Shown in pieces: positions 1 through 9,554 of a DNA stretch of 13,385 bases. The notes under the pieces were generated by a model. It had not been told where the DNA came from. It worked only from the letters and a program-made list of their open reading frames with translations, and searched no databases. Positions within the stretch are counted from its first letter, which is position 1. The number at the start of each line of letters is the position of its first letter. The stretch is from Oehlia diaphana. Lineage: Eukaryota; Glomeromycota; Glomeromycetes; Glomerales; Glomeraceae. Where the stretch lies: contig QZLH01000202.1 in the NCBI GenBank assembly GCA_003833135.1, positions 97,350 to 110,734 of the forward strand. The letters are read 5' to 3'. Position numbers and translations under genes: made by a program.

Positions 1-1083
1 AGTTATATTAAAAAACTTGCGAAACTCTGGAGAAAGGTGAAACTGCCGAAACTTATTATAAATGCCAAACCTGCTGAAACTCTGCCAAAACTATAATAAA
101 TCTATAGTAAAATTTTGATGAAACTAATCGTAGGATTTTGAAGAGGTTTATACAAGCAACCTTAGACCATACACTACACAGGTGCTCGACCCTACACCAC
201 TCATCTCCGTATCACTCTTTGACTCTATAATCTATTAATTATAATATTAAAAGGCCTAAATATTAAGTTCTATTAGCTTGAATGATCATTATTTCCTTAT
301 TCAATAAAATTGTTTATTATAAAAATCTAAACCAAGTATATTAATTTAATTCATATTAATTTATTGAAGTATATTAATTTAGACTGCTGATAACAGAATA
401 AATCCTTTGTGATAGGTGATACAGGTTGTGATTGAAATATTTATAATTAAATAAAATATTAATAATATATTTCTTACTATAATTCTTATAAAAAATTTTC
501 AAAAGTAATTAAATATTTACAATCCAAATTTTTATTAAAAAAATAAGGTATTATTAAGTTCACTAGTAATGAATGTTATTATTGGTGATTATTATCACTT
601 GGCTGGAGTTAAAACTACATGTTAAAAATTAAAATAAATACAGTATATGAAATAATAATTATTTTAATTTTATAATAAAATTCTAAAATTCAAAATTTAT
701 TAAAATTATATATAAAAATCAAAACATTGCATTTTTCTCAAAAATATCTAAGTAACGACATTTTTAAACTTTGAAAATCTTTTTTTTCTTCATATAAAAT
801 ACTGTATAAATAAATAATCTTACTAAAGAATCTTATAAAAAAATGTCTTTAAAAATATTTTTTAAAAGAAAGGTTTAAAGTAAACTACTGTATAATATCT
901 ATAAACTGGTATTCAGAATTCCAAAATTTTAATGACTTTACAGTACCTTATCGGACAAATACATGAATACAATGTTGAAAAATCATTCCTAAAATACTGT
1001 ATAATTTCACATATTAATTCAGGTATATTTCCTAAATATAATTTTGAGTACATTCTTATTGTATAAATAAAAAAAAAATGACT
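1..1083. other. AT-rich intergenic DNA, no gene seen
   Basis: No coding region with recognisable protein similarity is visible on either strand; open frames here are short and low-complexity. Positions 14-100 hold a loose repetition of the word GAAACT(S)TG (for example near 19, 41 and 73). A 15-bp exact direct repeat, AAGTATATTAATTTA, occurs at 334-348 and 367-381. Positions 160-235 are somewhat less AT-rich but match nothing I know. Otherwise the stretch is poly-A/T-rich spacer. Confidence 0.6.
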
Positions 1084-1186
1084 TACCAGGATTTTCACAA
1101 TTCCACAATGGGCAGAACTATATTCTATATTAAGTAATGCCAGCCCTGTCTCAGAGCAATGCGTCGGTTTAGCCCTGGTTTTAAAA
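1084..1186. other. GC-richer island upstream of BolA gene, possible repeat or non-coding RNA fragment
   Basis: A roughly 100-bp block of balanced base composition stands out between long AT tracts. On the plus strand it carries a B-box-like word, GGTTTAGCCC, followed directly by TTTT, which could terminate Pol III. AGCCCTG is present twice as a direct repeat (near 1143 and 1171). On the minus strand the block ends in a good splice-donor sequence (CCTG then GTAAGT). It might be a SINE remnant, a small RNA, or a 5' untranslated exon on either strand; the sequence alone does not decide. No tRNA cloverleaf could be drawn. Confidence 0.3.
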
Positions 1187-1233
1187 ATTTATAAATATTT
1201 CATTTTGTAATTCCGATTTTTTTTCTTAGCAAA

Positions 1234-1643
1234 ATGTCAGCTGGAATTTCAAAAGAACACCTGGAACAAACATTAAAAGAGAAACTTTCGGCGGACCATG
1301 TAGAAGTTATTGATACTTCTGGTTAGCATACAATAAATTAAAATTTATTTAATGTCATATTATAACATTATTAAATGAGAATTTTTTTTAAAAAGGTGGA
1401 TGTGGACAAAATTATGATGTAGTTATTGTTTCTTCAGTATTTGAAGGTAAAACTCTTTTGCAAAAACATCGATTAGTAAATGATGCTGCAAAAGCCGAGA
1501 TTTCACAATTACATGCTTTTTCACAGGTAAGAATAATGGATTGTAATTTGAACATTTTAGTTTAAATTTGAAACTAAATTTTATTTTCTTAAAAGAAAAC
1601 TTACACACCAGCACAATGGGCCGAACTAACAAATAAAAAATGA
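1234..1643 (+). CDS. BOLA2: BolA-like protein, BolA2/Fra2 type (3 exons)
   Basis: Predicted 88-residue protein from exons 1234-1321, 1396-1526 and 1596-1643, joined in frame. BolA2/Fra2 proteins partner monothiol glutaredoxins (Grx3/4) to bind a bridging [2Fe-2S] cluster in the cytosol and nucleus and take part in iron sensing and cluster transfer. Seen here: the short helix-start N terminus, the DTSGGCG loop (Cys32), the central FEGKTLLQKHRLVN segment, and the C-terminal HAFSQKTYTPAQW signature whose His69 matches the family's conserved cluster-ligand histidine. Length is typical of BOLA2 (about 86-88). Intron 1 has the weaker donor GTTAGC; intron 2 has GTAAGA. The ATG at 1234 is preceded by a pyrimidine tract plus CTTAG, so a 5' UTR intron is possible. 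It converges on the NDUFA7-like gene 34 bp away. A BolA3 or mitochondrial BolA1 assignment is less likely because no presequence is visible. Confidence 0.93.
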
Positions 1644-1677
1644 CAAAATAAATAAGAAATAGCGATTCTGCAATTTT

Positions 1678-2443
1678 TTATGTTATATTGTATATTGGCC
1701 AATAAGTTCCTAAAATATAAATAAAAATTATTAGATGTTTTTTTTAAAAAAATTTTTTAAAAATAAATTTAAAACCTGGTTGTGTTTCAACAACATCCTC
1801 AGATTTCTTCCATTTATATGAAGGACGTCCTGGAGTAGGTGGCAACTTCTCGTGAGAATATAACGCTGGCCCAAAAGCAATTGCTTCCGTTAATGATAAA
1901 TCTTCTGGAATAGTTGTCACCTGAGTTGATTCGTTAGATCCTCCTTCTCCTGCTGAAATACTAATTCATATAATTAGGAATCAATCTCATATTACAATAA
2001 TTTTAATGAAACAAATCAATAAACCTTTTCAAATTTGATACAGCAATGAGTTTTGCAACATCATTTTGAGTATATACTGCTAAACGAGGAAAATTACGTC
2101 TAGCGTCTCGACCAAAATAATAATTTTGTGCTAAGTCAGAATGCTTGGTCAACGGATGTACATAGGTTTTTGGTTGTGATCTAAAAAATTAAATTTTCAG
2201 TTCTTGCATGTGTAATTTATGAAACATTTAAATATTTACCCAGGAGCAGGTGTACGATAGGTTCCTGTAATTGGAACACCTGTATTTGATTCCGGATTCT
2301 TTCAGAATAATATCGAAATATACAATTATATACTCCTTTCATTTATTTCTCGAGAAATATTATTTCTTACTGGAACTTACCACAGTTAATAGTCTACGAA
2401 TCTTTTCAAAAAAACTATTAGCTGCTGGTCTTGTATATGACAT
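1678..2443 (-). CDS. NDUFA7: Mitochondrial complex I accessory subunit, NDUFA7/NUZM (B14.5a) type (5 exons)
   Basis: Exons 2443-2381, 2298-2240, 2180-2025, 1960-1776 and probably 1709-1678 give 164 residues. NDUFA7 (B14.5a), called NUZM in fungi, is a small peripheral accessory subunit of NADH:ubiquinone oxidoreductase with no catalytic group. Recognisable features are PITGTYRTPAPG near residue 30, the HPLTKHSDLAQNYYFGRDARR block at residues 49-69 (compare the family's HKLSNNYYCTRDGRR), and the PPTPGRPSYKWKK segment at 133-145, matching the C-terminal Pro-rich/KRW region. No membrane segment is evident. The 3' end is ambiguous: with a last intron (donor GTTTTA, branch CTAATAA, acceptor TTTTAG) the tail reads GTYWPIYNIT; without it translation runs into poly-A/T and stops at 1744, also giving 164 residues. 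The spliced form looks more protein-like. It diverges from RPA3 across a 138-bp promoter. Confidence 0.85.
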
Positions 2444-2581
2444 AATTAAAAAAAAAGCGATAATTTTACTCGGCTAAATAGTATAAGATTAAATGGTATT
2501 ACGTATATCGATTTGCATGTGCATTTGTTCAAAAAACGCGACTTACAATTTTTTTCGCTCATAAAATATATTTGTAATAAA
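2444..2581. promoter_or_regulatory. Shared divergent promoter of NDUFA7-like and RPA3 genes
   Basis: This 138-bp gap separates the start codons of two divergent genes, so it must hold both promoters unless 5' UTRs overlap further. It contains ACGCGA at 2536-2541, the core of the MCB/MBF element that drives G1/S replication genes in yeasts, and poly-A/T tracts at both ends. An upstream in-frame ATG for RPA3 lies at 2513. Regulation by an MBF-like factor is an inference from the motif and the function of RPA3. Confidence 0.5.
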
Positions 2582-3116
2582 ATGAATAATAAAACGGAAC
2601 CTTCTTCACCAAGAATCAACTTTTCACTTCTTTCAAAGTATCGTGGTCAAACTGTTCGTTGTATCGGGCGTGTTTTAAATGTAATACTTATTTAAAAATA
2701 CACATAACTATGAGACTTTATTAACTAGTTTTTTTTTATTCCTAGACAACAAAAACCGATGCGACATTGGAAACGTGTGACCGGGGACAAGTTACAGTTC
2801 ATTTGGAACCGGTATATTATCGAATATTTTGGTTTATTAAAGACTAAACAGCTTATTGATAGTTTTCTTTACCAAAGGATACTACATTAATGCCATTTTC
2901 GAACGTTGAAGTTGTTGGACGCGTTACCACCGAATTAGGTATTAAAGTGTATGTTACATATGACATAAATGATGACTTTGGTGAGTAGTTCAAAGTTTAA
3001 TTATTTTTGATTCGAATTATTATCGTATATTAATTCTAACCAGAATCTCAAAAGACTTCGACTTTTATAATTCTTTGGTGAAGTTGTCGCAAAATTATCC
3101 AAATCTATTTTCCTGA
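2582..3116 (+). CDS. RPA3: Replication protein A small subunit RPA3/Rfa3 (4 exons)
   Basis: Exons 2582-2680, 2746-2811, 2878-2980 and 3055-3116 join in frame to 109 residues. RPA3 (Rfa3, RPA14) is the OB-fold small subunit of the heterotrimeric single-strand DNA-binding complex needed for replication, repair and recombination in the nucleus. Visible family marks are the N-terminal PRINFSLLSKYRGQTVRCIGRVLN strand region, the CDRGQVTVHLEP strand, NVEVVGRV in the middle, and the C-terminal YNSLVKLSQNYPNLF helix used for trimerisation with RPA2 and RPA1. The last intron has CTAAC (3036-3040) as a likely branch site; the immediately following CAG is too close, so AAAAG at 3054 is taken, which also restores the frame. 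An in-frame ATG at 2513 would add 23 residues; the 2582 start fits family length (about 110-122). It converges with the deacetylase gene 182 bp away. Confidence 0.9.
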
Positions 3117-3297
3117 ATATTATTATCGGTTTACATTGTTTATCAAATAAAAAAAGAAAGATAATAATGTAATACTTTTAGTATTGACATATTAATTGTT
3201 CTTATTGTGAATATTACATCCATCTAAATTTAGATCCCCTGTCAACTTTTTATAAATAGTTATTACAAGTCCACATTATTTTTTACATATATATTAT

Positions 3298-6200
3298 TTA
3301 ATTATTCCTCTCTTCATTCGAGGAATTCGCAGGCCCGCCATTCACCAATATTTGATTTATATGAGAAAACATGTCATTGTGTAAATGTACAAGCATATCT
3401 TGAACTGGCATATTATTTAAATCTAAACATAAAAAATCCGCGTTAATAAGGTTTAGTATGATAAACAAATGAAAGCAAAATTGCGAAATACCCTCAATTT
3501 TGCTACATGTTCCATGTTCTCTCTTAATTTTCTTTTCCCAAAATGGATGATTTGCCGGCAACAGCACATTAGCGTTCTATAAGATATAAAATTAAATAAA
3601 TTTATTTCTTCTGAAGTTAAATAGTTTATTCTGACTTACGCTTTGATACCAAGTTGAAAGATCCGTCCTTTTGGACACAGAAGGAACTTCGTTTGGTCCA
3701 GGTATCATGATTGTGCATACAACTTTTTCCATGATACTATAGTCTAATTAGAGAATTATAACGAATCATCAAATAAGCTCTAAAACTAAGTTTGAGAATA
3801 ATTAAGAAAGGTACCTCTCTCATTAATAAGTCCTGCTAAACTTCGACAGCCACGACCAGCACCTATTAAAATAACTTTCTTTGGATTTGTTGCTCTATAA
3901 AATAATTTAGATTTTTAGTGATTTCTTTATTCTTATAACAAAGATCTAAAATTTTACTCACTCTATGAGATTGTCCCATAAGAATATTAATAAGTCTTTC
4001 AAGTCTTGATTTTCATTTTTTGGTTGATTCTATACAGCCAATTGAAAAAAAAAAAAAAATTTCAAAATTTGAAATAAGAAAACCGATTAGAATAATTAGG
4101 ATTAACTTACAACTACCGGAGGAACATCAACGTCAATGATCCCGTGATTGTTGCCCAATATTGTCTCAATATATAAATAGACCGTGTCTATCTATTAATA
4201 TAATTGTTTTAAAACTAATGCTTATTATTATCGCAATTTAACCGAATAAAATATTATAATTACCATATACGAATTTGAAACATTAATTGAATTCGACGTG
4301 GCACGAGTATCAGCCCTAAAAAACAAATTATTTACTAAATATTTATATATTAAGAATACAGCACGGAAATAATAAATTACCTGAAATCCGCCCTGGGAGA
4401 GAAAACAATTTATATAAATTACCAAAAATTAATATTTAATCAAAACATAATTGCAATAATAAGAAAAATAGTAACTTACATATCATGAACGAAAAAAAAT
4501 ACTACTTCTTTACGAAACAAATCTCCGCTACACAGATAATTTGAATACATAAATTGTTCATAATTAATGTTATGATTTAAATTTTGCTTACCTGCAACAA
4601 GCCAAATTTGTGAATCGCTGTCCTAACTTGCCATCGGATAATGGTACTGGAATTAATTTATATTTTGAATATAAATTTCTTGTCCTGTACATTTTAAGCA
4701 TCTCTATATCAATTGTTGAATAAACGTTAACGAATGGGATTTTCTTCGGGAATTTAGCCGAAAGCATAATTCATTACCTGCCATATCTACAAGAAGTTGC
4801 CCAGGTAACCGATCTGAGATAATAAAATGAATGAGTCAGTGAAAATTCTCCGGGAATTCTCGGATAATTTACAGCAGTATTACCTTCGGTAGCATAATAT
4901 ACCGGAGCAAGACAATTCCAATATTTCGATTGTGTACGAATTACTTGGTGAATTGTCTCCAAACAATCTTGGTTGGGATTTATTGGACCTAATTTACTTG
5001 GTGGCTCCCCAAGCAAAACTTTTACACAAGCAAGAGCAGATTTTGATATAGAGTCAAGATTATATCCTCCCTATTATTTAAAACATTAATTTAAAGTATC
5101 GCGTATAAAACGCAAATTCACGTTCTAAATTTACGCGTAATTTACCTCTAAGGCCAAAATAAGTTTGCCGTTAGCCAGTGTCTTCAACATATGAGTCATG
5201 TGACCGAATCCACTCGGTGTCACGTGATTTTCGCCGATAGGATCGCCTAGATTGTAACATATTTAATAGTGGACCTTTATGACGCGACTAAAAATATTAT
5301 TTACCTTCGGCAGCATCAAAACCTGCTGAAACAATTACAATATCTGGTGAAAATTCGTAAGCTATGGGCATTACTACTTTATTGAACGCGAATATATAAT
5401 CACTATCAGTCATCCCCGCACGGGGCCACGGTATATTTATCGTTCTTTATAAGATATTTGGATAATGAAAGAAAGTATTCTTTTTCAGTTTTGGTATTTG
5501 GGAGATCGAAAAAAATTGAACCAGATACATTTAGTAAAAATTACTGACTTGCCTTTGGCCTCACCTCCACCTATTGCTGTATAGTTAGCTAATGCCTTAT
5601 CGCCAGGATAAAAATGACCATTCTCATATCGATGTATCGAACAATATACAACATTAGGGTCGTTATAAAAAGCCTTTTGCGTACCATTACCTAAAAAACA
5701 AATCATAAATACGTTTTATGTAATATTTACGAATTATTATTAATGTGTAAATCATACCGTGATGAATATCCCTTAATTATCAAATTGAATTACCAAATAT
5801 AGAAAGAAACGTGATTAGTTTGAATTAAAAAAAATTGACACTATAAAAATTACCTTACCAATCAAGTATGAAGACTTTTTCTACATTGTAATTTTTTCTT
5901 AAACATTGGGTCGCAACTGCCACATTATTAAAAATACAAAATCCCATTGGCTCGTTAAGTTCCGCATGATGACCCGGAGGGCGAACATTTGCAAAACCGT
6001 TCGTAACAGTTCCATCAACAACAGCTTTGCATAATTCGATTACACCACCACATGACAATCTTGCACAAAATGCTGTCTCGTTATTAAGGTAAATAGAATT
6101 ATATTCATCGGCATTTTTTATTAATTCATTATCACTCATATCTAGATTTGTAACATAAATTTGTTAATTAGGAGATAATAAAAAATTAAACATTGATAAA

Positions 6201-6586
6201 AAAAGTTTATATTTACGCGCAGTCTTTGTAACAAAGTCCCAGTGGTCCTCAGTATGTACAAGGCAGGCCTCCTCGGCCGAAACTTCACGAGCTTTTATTA
6301 AAACCATTTTGTTTAAGCAACCAGTATTTTTTATTTTTTCCTGAATAACGGTAATCCTCTTTGGATCTTCAGGGTGGTGTTCGTCTTCATGAATATTTCC
6401 ATGGTAACGCATCCTTCTATCATAAACTATCCCCGTTTTAGGCTCTGAAAAATTGTTCAAAAGAGAATTTGAAGACTCTCCATTTGTATAGTTTGCTCTG
6501 TTTCGTGACCCCTTAGTGACTGGTAATTTACGAGGTTCTATAAGTACATAAGGCTTTCCGTCTGTTCCATCGATATCCATATCCAT
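3298..6586 (-). CDS. HDA1: Class II histone deacetylase, Hda1/Clr3 type, with C-terminal Arb2 domain (18 exons)
   Basis: Predicted 679 residues, close to Clr3/Hda1 (about 690-700). Exons on the minus strand: 6586-6217, 6141-5859, 5771-5758, 5690-5549, 5444-5305, 5246-5146, 5070-4884, 4813-4778, 4703-4592, 4527-4480, 4392-4381, 4315-4264, 4191-4111, 4029-3962, 3894-3815, 3743-3640, 3576-3492, 3422-3298; every junction keeps frame. The enzyme removes acetyl groups from histones in the nucleus; Clr3/Hda1 act in heterochromatin and gene silencing. Seen: [13 protein letters not shown] near residue 50, RPPGHHAE with His181/His182, ILDWDIHHGNGTQ with zinc ligands Asp219 and His221, [11 protein letters not shown] with zinc ligand Asp313, and GGYNL with catalytic Tyr353 (class IIa enzymes have His). 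Residues from about 425 form the Arb2 domain (for example [15 protein letters not shown] at 556-570). Exons 3 and 11 are 14 and 12 nt. An upstream in-frame ATG at 6646 is an alternative start. All catalytic residues are intact. Confidence 0.93.
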
Positions 6587-8253
6587 TTTTAATTTCTTTA
6601 AAGTTTTTTTTAATAGAACACGGATTTTAGAAAGGTAAACAAACAAAAAAAAATAGTATATAAAATAATAATAATAAATGAAATGTATATAGTATTTAAA
6701 AATTAAGAAAATTATCAGTTATAACTTTTTTTCATAATTAAAACCATTTAAGTTTTGATTATATAAAAGGGCTTGTGTTACTATGTAATTCCCTTTTTTG
6801 GTAATTCTGGGTTTACAAAACATTTTTTTATTCAAGTTCCTTCACAAAAGAAAATATGGTAAAGATGAAAAAATTGATTTTAATATCAAAAATATGAGTA
6901 AATTGGTAGTATCCAATATTATAGTATGTGTTTTTAAAAAAAAGGTCAATTAGCATACTAATAAATCAGTATGATCAAATTTTATCAAAGAACATATTTT
7001 ATTTAATGCAAATAAATTATTTAAAAATTAGATTATATATTTTTTAATATTGCCTTTTTATTAAAAAATTTAAAATATGTAATATATCTAAATGTTCTAT
7101 ATACTTTTATATTAAGTAAATTTATTTTAATAATTTGATTTACTATTTTATAATATATTTGTAAAGTAAAATACTTTATATTTATATAATTCTAAATAAA
7201 TTATATTTATAAATAAAGTTTGTTATTTTTATTATATTTAATAAAAATTATTTTTATAATTTGAAATTAACTAATATTATTAGAATAATCTAATAATTTA
7301 TATAGTCTTATTTTTATATAATTACTTTTTCAATTCTGCTAAAATCAGTAATTGTAATATAGTTTATGTAATTTTAGTTGAAATTAAATTTTAATTGAAA
7401 TATAAAAAAATAAATATAATAATAAGTATTAAGTAATTTTACTTTAATAATTACAATTATTGTCAAATTTTCATTTATAAAAATAATTAGAAAAAATAAA
7501 AATTAGTTATATATAATATATATAAAGTTAAATTAGTTTTATTTTTTATTGTAATTTATATTATAATACAATTAATCATAATTGCTAATTATTATAAATA
7601 ATAGTAATATTATATTTAATTTTTCCAGTTAATTCTATGTTTACATTTTGAATGTTTAGAAAATTTTACAAAATGATTTTTTGTTATTAAACTATTTAAG
7701 AAATACATATTTTTGCTTGCAAAAATAGAACTCTTATTCCTCAATTTATAATATTTTAAAAAAAACCTGAGTTTTTTAAAAATATATTAATTCTCTTATT
7801 TTGAATACAAATTTTCAGTAGTAGTATTAGACTTGTCTAATATGAAATCCTAATATACATAATCCTGACATATATAATTTTAACTATTAAAATTCTAAAA
7901 TAGAAAAATCCTGATTAACATAAAATTCTGACTAATTCAAAATCCCAAAATTTTTTTTACAAAATTTTTTTTATATTAACTTGCAAAATTTTAGTAAAAA
8001 TATTAATATTATATGTTTAATTTTAAAATATTTAATTTTATAAATATATTACTATAAATTTTATTATAGAAGTATATTTTTTATTGTATCTGTAAAATGT
8101 CGCATCTGTGCTGCATTACAGAATTTTATTGGTTGAAAATTTAATTATTTAACCAAAATAAAAATTTTTGTAAATTTATTTATTTTATACAATATAATAA
8201 ATATAATAATTATTAAATGTAAATATTTTATTGAATTTATTAATACAAATAAA
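6587..8253. other. Extremely AT-rich intergenic DNA upstream of the deacetylase
   Basis: No gene was found on either strand. The first few hundred bases must contain the deacetylase promoter, but no distinct motif stands out. From about 7000 to 7620 the sequence is almost pure A/T with hardly any G or C and could act as an AT-rich boundary. Positions about 7840-7960 show a loose repetition of AATCCTGA/AAATTCTGA words, perhaps the trace of a very old repeat. CGCATCTGTGCTGC at 8101-8114 is an isolated GC-richer patch without recognised function. Confidence 0.6.
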
Positions 8254-8496
8254 TAGTGTTGTTAAATCAGTAGGCCAATTCAAGTCAGTCAAATAAAAAT
8301 AAATAAAATATGGTCAATTTTACCATCAGTTTGACTTTATCAGCCCGCTGACTCAAGTTAAACTAATGGACCATCAATTTGAAATTAGCCCGCTGGTTCA
8401 GTTAAACCAATGACATTAACTTTAGAATTAGCCCGTTAGCTCAAATCAAACCGATGGCCATCAATTTGAAATCAACCTACTAATTTAATAACACTA
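8254..8496. mobile_element. MITE-like element, 243 bp, with 21-bp terminal inverted repeats
   Basis: The left end reads TAGTGTTGTTAAATCAGTAG from 8254, and the reverse complement of the right end reads TAGTGTTATTAAATTAGTAG from 8496; 19 of 21 bases agree. TAGTGTT-type tips and the length suggest a non-autonomous hAT relative. The flanking 8-mers (CAAATAAA left, TAAATAAT right) agree at 6 of 8 positions, an imperfect duplication that AT-richness could also give by chance. It contains no coding capacity; the interior is filled by degenerate tandem copies described separately. It lies directly beside the decayed zinc-knuckle gene. Confidence 0.65.
8325..8475. repeat. Degenerate 43-48 bp tandem repeat inside the MITE-like element
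   Basis: Three consecutive units start at about 8325, 8373 and 8416, with a partial fourth at 8460. Each reads roughly ATCAATTTGAAATTAGCCCG, followed by a variable TTAGCTCAAGTTAAACCAATG part and ending near ATGGCC. The AGCCCGCT/AGCCCGTT core is the best conserved. Unit length drifts from 43 to 48 bp. Similar repeated interiors occur in non-autonomous elements, where they may be transposase-binding subterminal repeats; that role here is inference. Confidence 0.7.
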
Positions 8497-8523
8497 TAAA
8501 TAATAACTATTATATCATTTTTA

Positions 8524-9538
8524 CAATTTCATTTATTATAACCAATATCACCACAATAACCGCATCTATACTGTTTATTAATTAATATAATAGATCTCAC
8601 CTTTTTTTATAACTTACCTTAACTTTTTTTATACCTTTAAGACATCCTTTAGATTTAGTTTTCTTATTAAGATTACCAATACTAAAATGATTATTTTCTT
8701 TGTCTGATCCTTTTAATTCATTATAATTTTCATCTGATTCATCTTATTTTTCATCATTTTTCAGGTAATTTTCAAAAAAATTAATTATGTTTAAGTCTCT
8801 ATCCTTTACAATCTTCATAGTGATTTTACAAACTAAATCAAAAATTTTTTATAAATTGTATATCAATTACACGTTTATGTTGAATAATGGAATCTTGTGA
8901 TGCTAGTATTTAATAATTGCAGTTAATAAATATGGAATATCATATTATAAAAGTTGATTATGACAGTTTAAAAATTATTTTCTTCATACTCAAATTTATT
9001 AAATGATACATACTATTAGCCTACCTTCTACTTCACTATTATAGTGCTATAATAATCCAAGAGCATTTCTTCTACTTTCATTACATTTTCTCTGAACATT
9101 ATCTAGTTAGATTTGATTGTTAGCAAATTGAGCTTGAATATTGACCAATTAGATCTGAATATTTTATGTAAGACCTTTGTGATAACGTATTTTATTTATA
9201 AATGCTTCCTTATAAATACATCTTGTATTCAGTATGATAGTAGCACATATATTATTAAGTTCTTGCTTATAATATTTTTCATGATTATGTGCATCATCCA
9301 ATAAACCTCTAAGTCTATCCCTTATATTATTTTGATTTTTTATAATATTCTGCAATTCATTAGTATGCTAAATAATAATATTAAGGCTAGCATTTGCTGA
9401 GTTAAATAAATTATTTATATAAGCATTATTTGTTATAAATGTATGATCAAGGTAAATACTAAAACTAGTTATATTATGGGCTATATTTGTCTGATAAGTT
9501 AAGATTTCTATAATAGGGATAGGAGAATTTGCTACCAT
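8524..9538 (-). pseudogene. Decayed Gag-like gene with coiled-coil part and CCHC-type zinc knuckle
   Basis: On the minus strand a frame opens with ATG at 9538 (MVANSPIPIIEIL...) and stays readable to about 9015 apart from isolated stops. It is Asn/Gln-rich, with an amphipathic stretch reading RDRLRGLLDDAHNHEKYYKQEL. After a more disordered part (9010-8850), an acidic then Lys-rich piece (8826-8600; NDEK, DESDENYNELKGSD, NKKTKSKG) leads to a zinc knuckle, CGYCGDIGYNK-stop-NC, at about 8524-8560. There the usual His is Tyr and a TGA replaces what would be an Arg codon. The order helical N part, acidic/basic linker, single CCHC knuckle resembles retroelement Gag proteins and related fungal gene families. 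No reverse transcriptase or LTR is visible. Introns, if any, could not be placed. Function is lost; family assignment is tentative. Confidence 0.55.
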
Positions 9539-9554
9539 ATTTTTCTATTATCTA

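Noticed and set aside
913..1098. Minus-strand 61-codon open frame beginning with GTG
   Set aside because: Low-complexity Ile/Tyr/Phe-rich translation of AT-rich DNA, no ATG, no family motif.
1120..1186. tRNA gene
   Set aside because: No acceptor, anticodon and T-arm stems can be paired despite a B-box-like word.
1423..1632. Minus-strand open frame over the BolA exons
   Set aside because: Antisense shadow of exons 2-3 and the intron of the BolA gene, whose plus-strand product is clearly conserved.
9113..9304. Plus-strand 63-codon hydrophobic open frame
   Set aside because: Antisense of the Gag-like remnant; the hydrophobic composition comes from AT-rich reverse reading.
8524..9538. Alternative nuclear genetic code (TAA/TAG as Gln)
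   Set aside because: The four conserved genes in the same window end at ordinary TAA or TGA stops and have none in frame, so pseudogene decay is simpler.
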